Shown here piece after piece: positions 12,336 through 13,330 of a DNA stretch of 13,330 nt. The notes under the pieces were generated by a model, which was not told the origin of the DNA, ran no database searches, and saw only the letters and a program-made list of their open reading frames with translations. Numbering within the stretch: the first letter of the stretch is position 1; each line of letters opens with the position of its first letter. The translations under genes and the position numbers were made by a program. The stretch is from the NCBI GenBank assembly GCA_018900295.1, contig JAHIGH010000140.1:1-13330 (forward strand), in the 5' to 3' direction. Origin of the DNA: Patescibacteria group bacterium. GTDB taxonomy: Bacteria > Patescibacteriota > Microgenomatia > Levybacterales > UBA12049.

Positions 12336-13330
12336 ATGTCGAAACAAAATAAAAGTGAGTTTGAGCTTATTCGGAAGTTAATTAACAAACTTCCGGCAAC
12401 AAGTCCGGAGGTTATCATGGGCGCAGGCGATGACGCGGGAGTAATAAAACAATCTTATGGATCTTATCTTCTGGCGACTACCGATTCGCAGGTGGAAGGC
12501 GTGCATTTTCTTTCACAATTCACAACTCCCAAGGATATCGGACGCAAAGCTGTTGCTGTAAACGCAAGCGATATCGCGGCAATGGGGGGCATACCCACGT
12601 ATTGCTTGGTGTCTTTAATTTTGCAAAAAACCTTGCAGGAAACTTATATTGATGATCTTTATGACGGAATTATCGAGGAGTGCAAGCGATATGATATCCA
12701 AATAATCGGGGGGAATATCAGTAAAGGCCGTGAGTTGGTTGTTGATATTTTTATGTTGGGACAAACAACGCCGAGCCGGTTATTGCTGCGCAAGGGGGCC
12801 AAACCGGGAGATAAGATACTGATGACCGGAAGTTTGGGTGAGGCCGCCGCGGGTTTGCAATTATTATTAAACCCAAAACTTGAAATAAAGGCTGAGGATA
12901 GGAAGGCTCTGCTTTCCAGGCAATTTACTCCTACGCCGCGGCTTGAAGAAGCCCGGATAATTACAAGTAAACACAGAGCGACTTCGATGATCGATATCAG
13001 CGACGGGTTGGGTGCGGATCTTGGGCATATTTGCGAAAGCAGTAAGGTAGGAGCGCGAATTTATGAGGAAAAAATTCCGGTGAAACAGGTTGTATGCGAA
13101 GTGGCTGAAAAACTGAAAAAAAACGCGTGGAAATTGGCGATTAATGGCGGGGAAGATTATGAGCTTTTGTTTACAGCGCCGGAGAGCGAAGTTGCAGGTA
13201 TTATTTCTGCGGTTAAACAGGGATCAGGTACTGATGTGAGTGTAATCGGCAAAATTTTGCCCGAGGAGGAGGGAAAATGGATGGTATTGAAAGATGGTAA
13301 AACAGTGCCGTTGCCTGAAAAAGGATGGGA
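12336..13330 (+). CDS. thiL: Thiamine-monophosphate kinase (3' end outside window)
   Basis: 331 codons are present before the right edge, close to the family's full length. ThiL phosphorylates thiamine monophosphate to thiamine diphosphate with ATP. Signatures of the ThiL branch of the PurM/HypE/SelD ATP-binding superfamily appear in order: AGDDAGVI (usually GDDAAV), TTDSQVEGVHF, NASDIAAMGG, IIGGNISKG, MTGSLGEAAAGL, SMIDISDGLGADLGHI and INGGEDYELLF. The Asp-rich pairs near the N-terminus and in DISDGL bind Mg-ATP. The ATG at 12336 stands seven bases after an extended -10 box, so the gene is probably read from a leaderless mRNA. The Gly in GDDAG, where Ala is usual, is a small deviation. No other thiamine gene is in the window, so it may serve salvage. 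Confidence 0.9.
   Translation, partial: MSKQNKSEFELIRKLINKLPATSPEVIMGAGDDAGVIKQSYGSYLLATTDSQVEGVHFLSQFTTPKDIGRKAVAVNASDIAAMGGIPTYCLVSLILQKTLQETYIDDLYDGIIEECKRYDIQIIGGNISKGRELVVDIFMLGQTTPSRLLLRKGAKPGDKILMTGSLGEAAAGLQLLLNPKLEIKAEDRKALLSRQFTPTPRLEEARIITSKHRATSMIDISDGLGADLGHICESSKVGARIYEEKIPVKQVVCEVAEKLKKNAWKLAINGGEDYELLFTAPESEVAGIISAVKQGSGTDVSVIGKILPEEEGKWMVLKDGKTVPLPEKGW

Overview
The window looks like chromosomal DNA from a bacterium with an AT-rich genome that uses the standard code. Ribosome-binding sites are sparse, several promoters sit almost on the start codon, and small palindromic repeats are scattered between genes. A Patescibacteria/CPR-type genome is my best guess. It rests on the leaderless-looking genes, the PcfJ-domain hypothetical protein, the CATTCCCGC palindromes and a tRNA gene without an encoded CCA. 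This is inference; no phylogenetic marker was tested.

Left part (1-3200), B12- and methionine-related. A minus-strand gene of unknown function runs off the left edge. It is preceded by a cobalamin riboswitch, a ribosome-binding site inside a switchable hairpin, and a good promoter. A plus-strand tRNA-Glu(CTC) follows. Then come two minus-strand genes, metY and metA, behind a SAM riboswitch with an intrinsic terminator. MetA carries Glu111, the residue linked to acetyl-CoA use, so the pair should make O-acetylhomoserine and then homocysteine.

Middle-left (3280-4670). There is a stand-alone C-terminal fragment of a Tn5/IS4-type transposase, and an unrecognised 293-residue protein with Cys-x-Asp-x-Arg and His/Cys motifs faintly like a beta-carbonic anhydrase. 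The two minus-strand ORFs begin with nearly the same 21 bp. A 141-bp palindromic, MITE-like element lies upstream of the second.

Centre (4750-8700). fbp and pgk form an overlapping plus-strand pair behind a strong promoter that probably makes a leaderless mRNA. After another palindromic repeat comes a 539-residue PcfJ-domain protein with its own extended -10 promoter.

Right part (8700-13330). An 82-bp MITE-like element has perfect 10-bp inverted ends. Beside it lies a short intergenic echo of the pps 3' end. A BrnT-type toxin and a CopG/BrnA-type antitoxin follow under an operator-containing promoter. Then come pps (PEP synthase, minus strand) and, divergently, thiL, cut by the right edge. 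Together pps, pgk and fbp supply three steps of gluconeogenesis.
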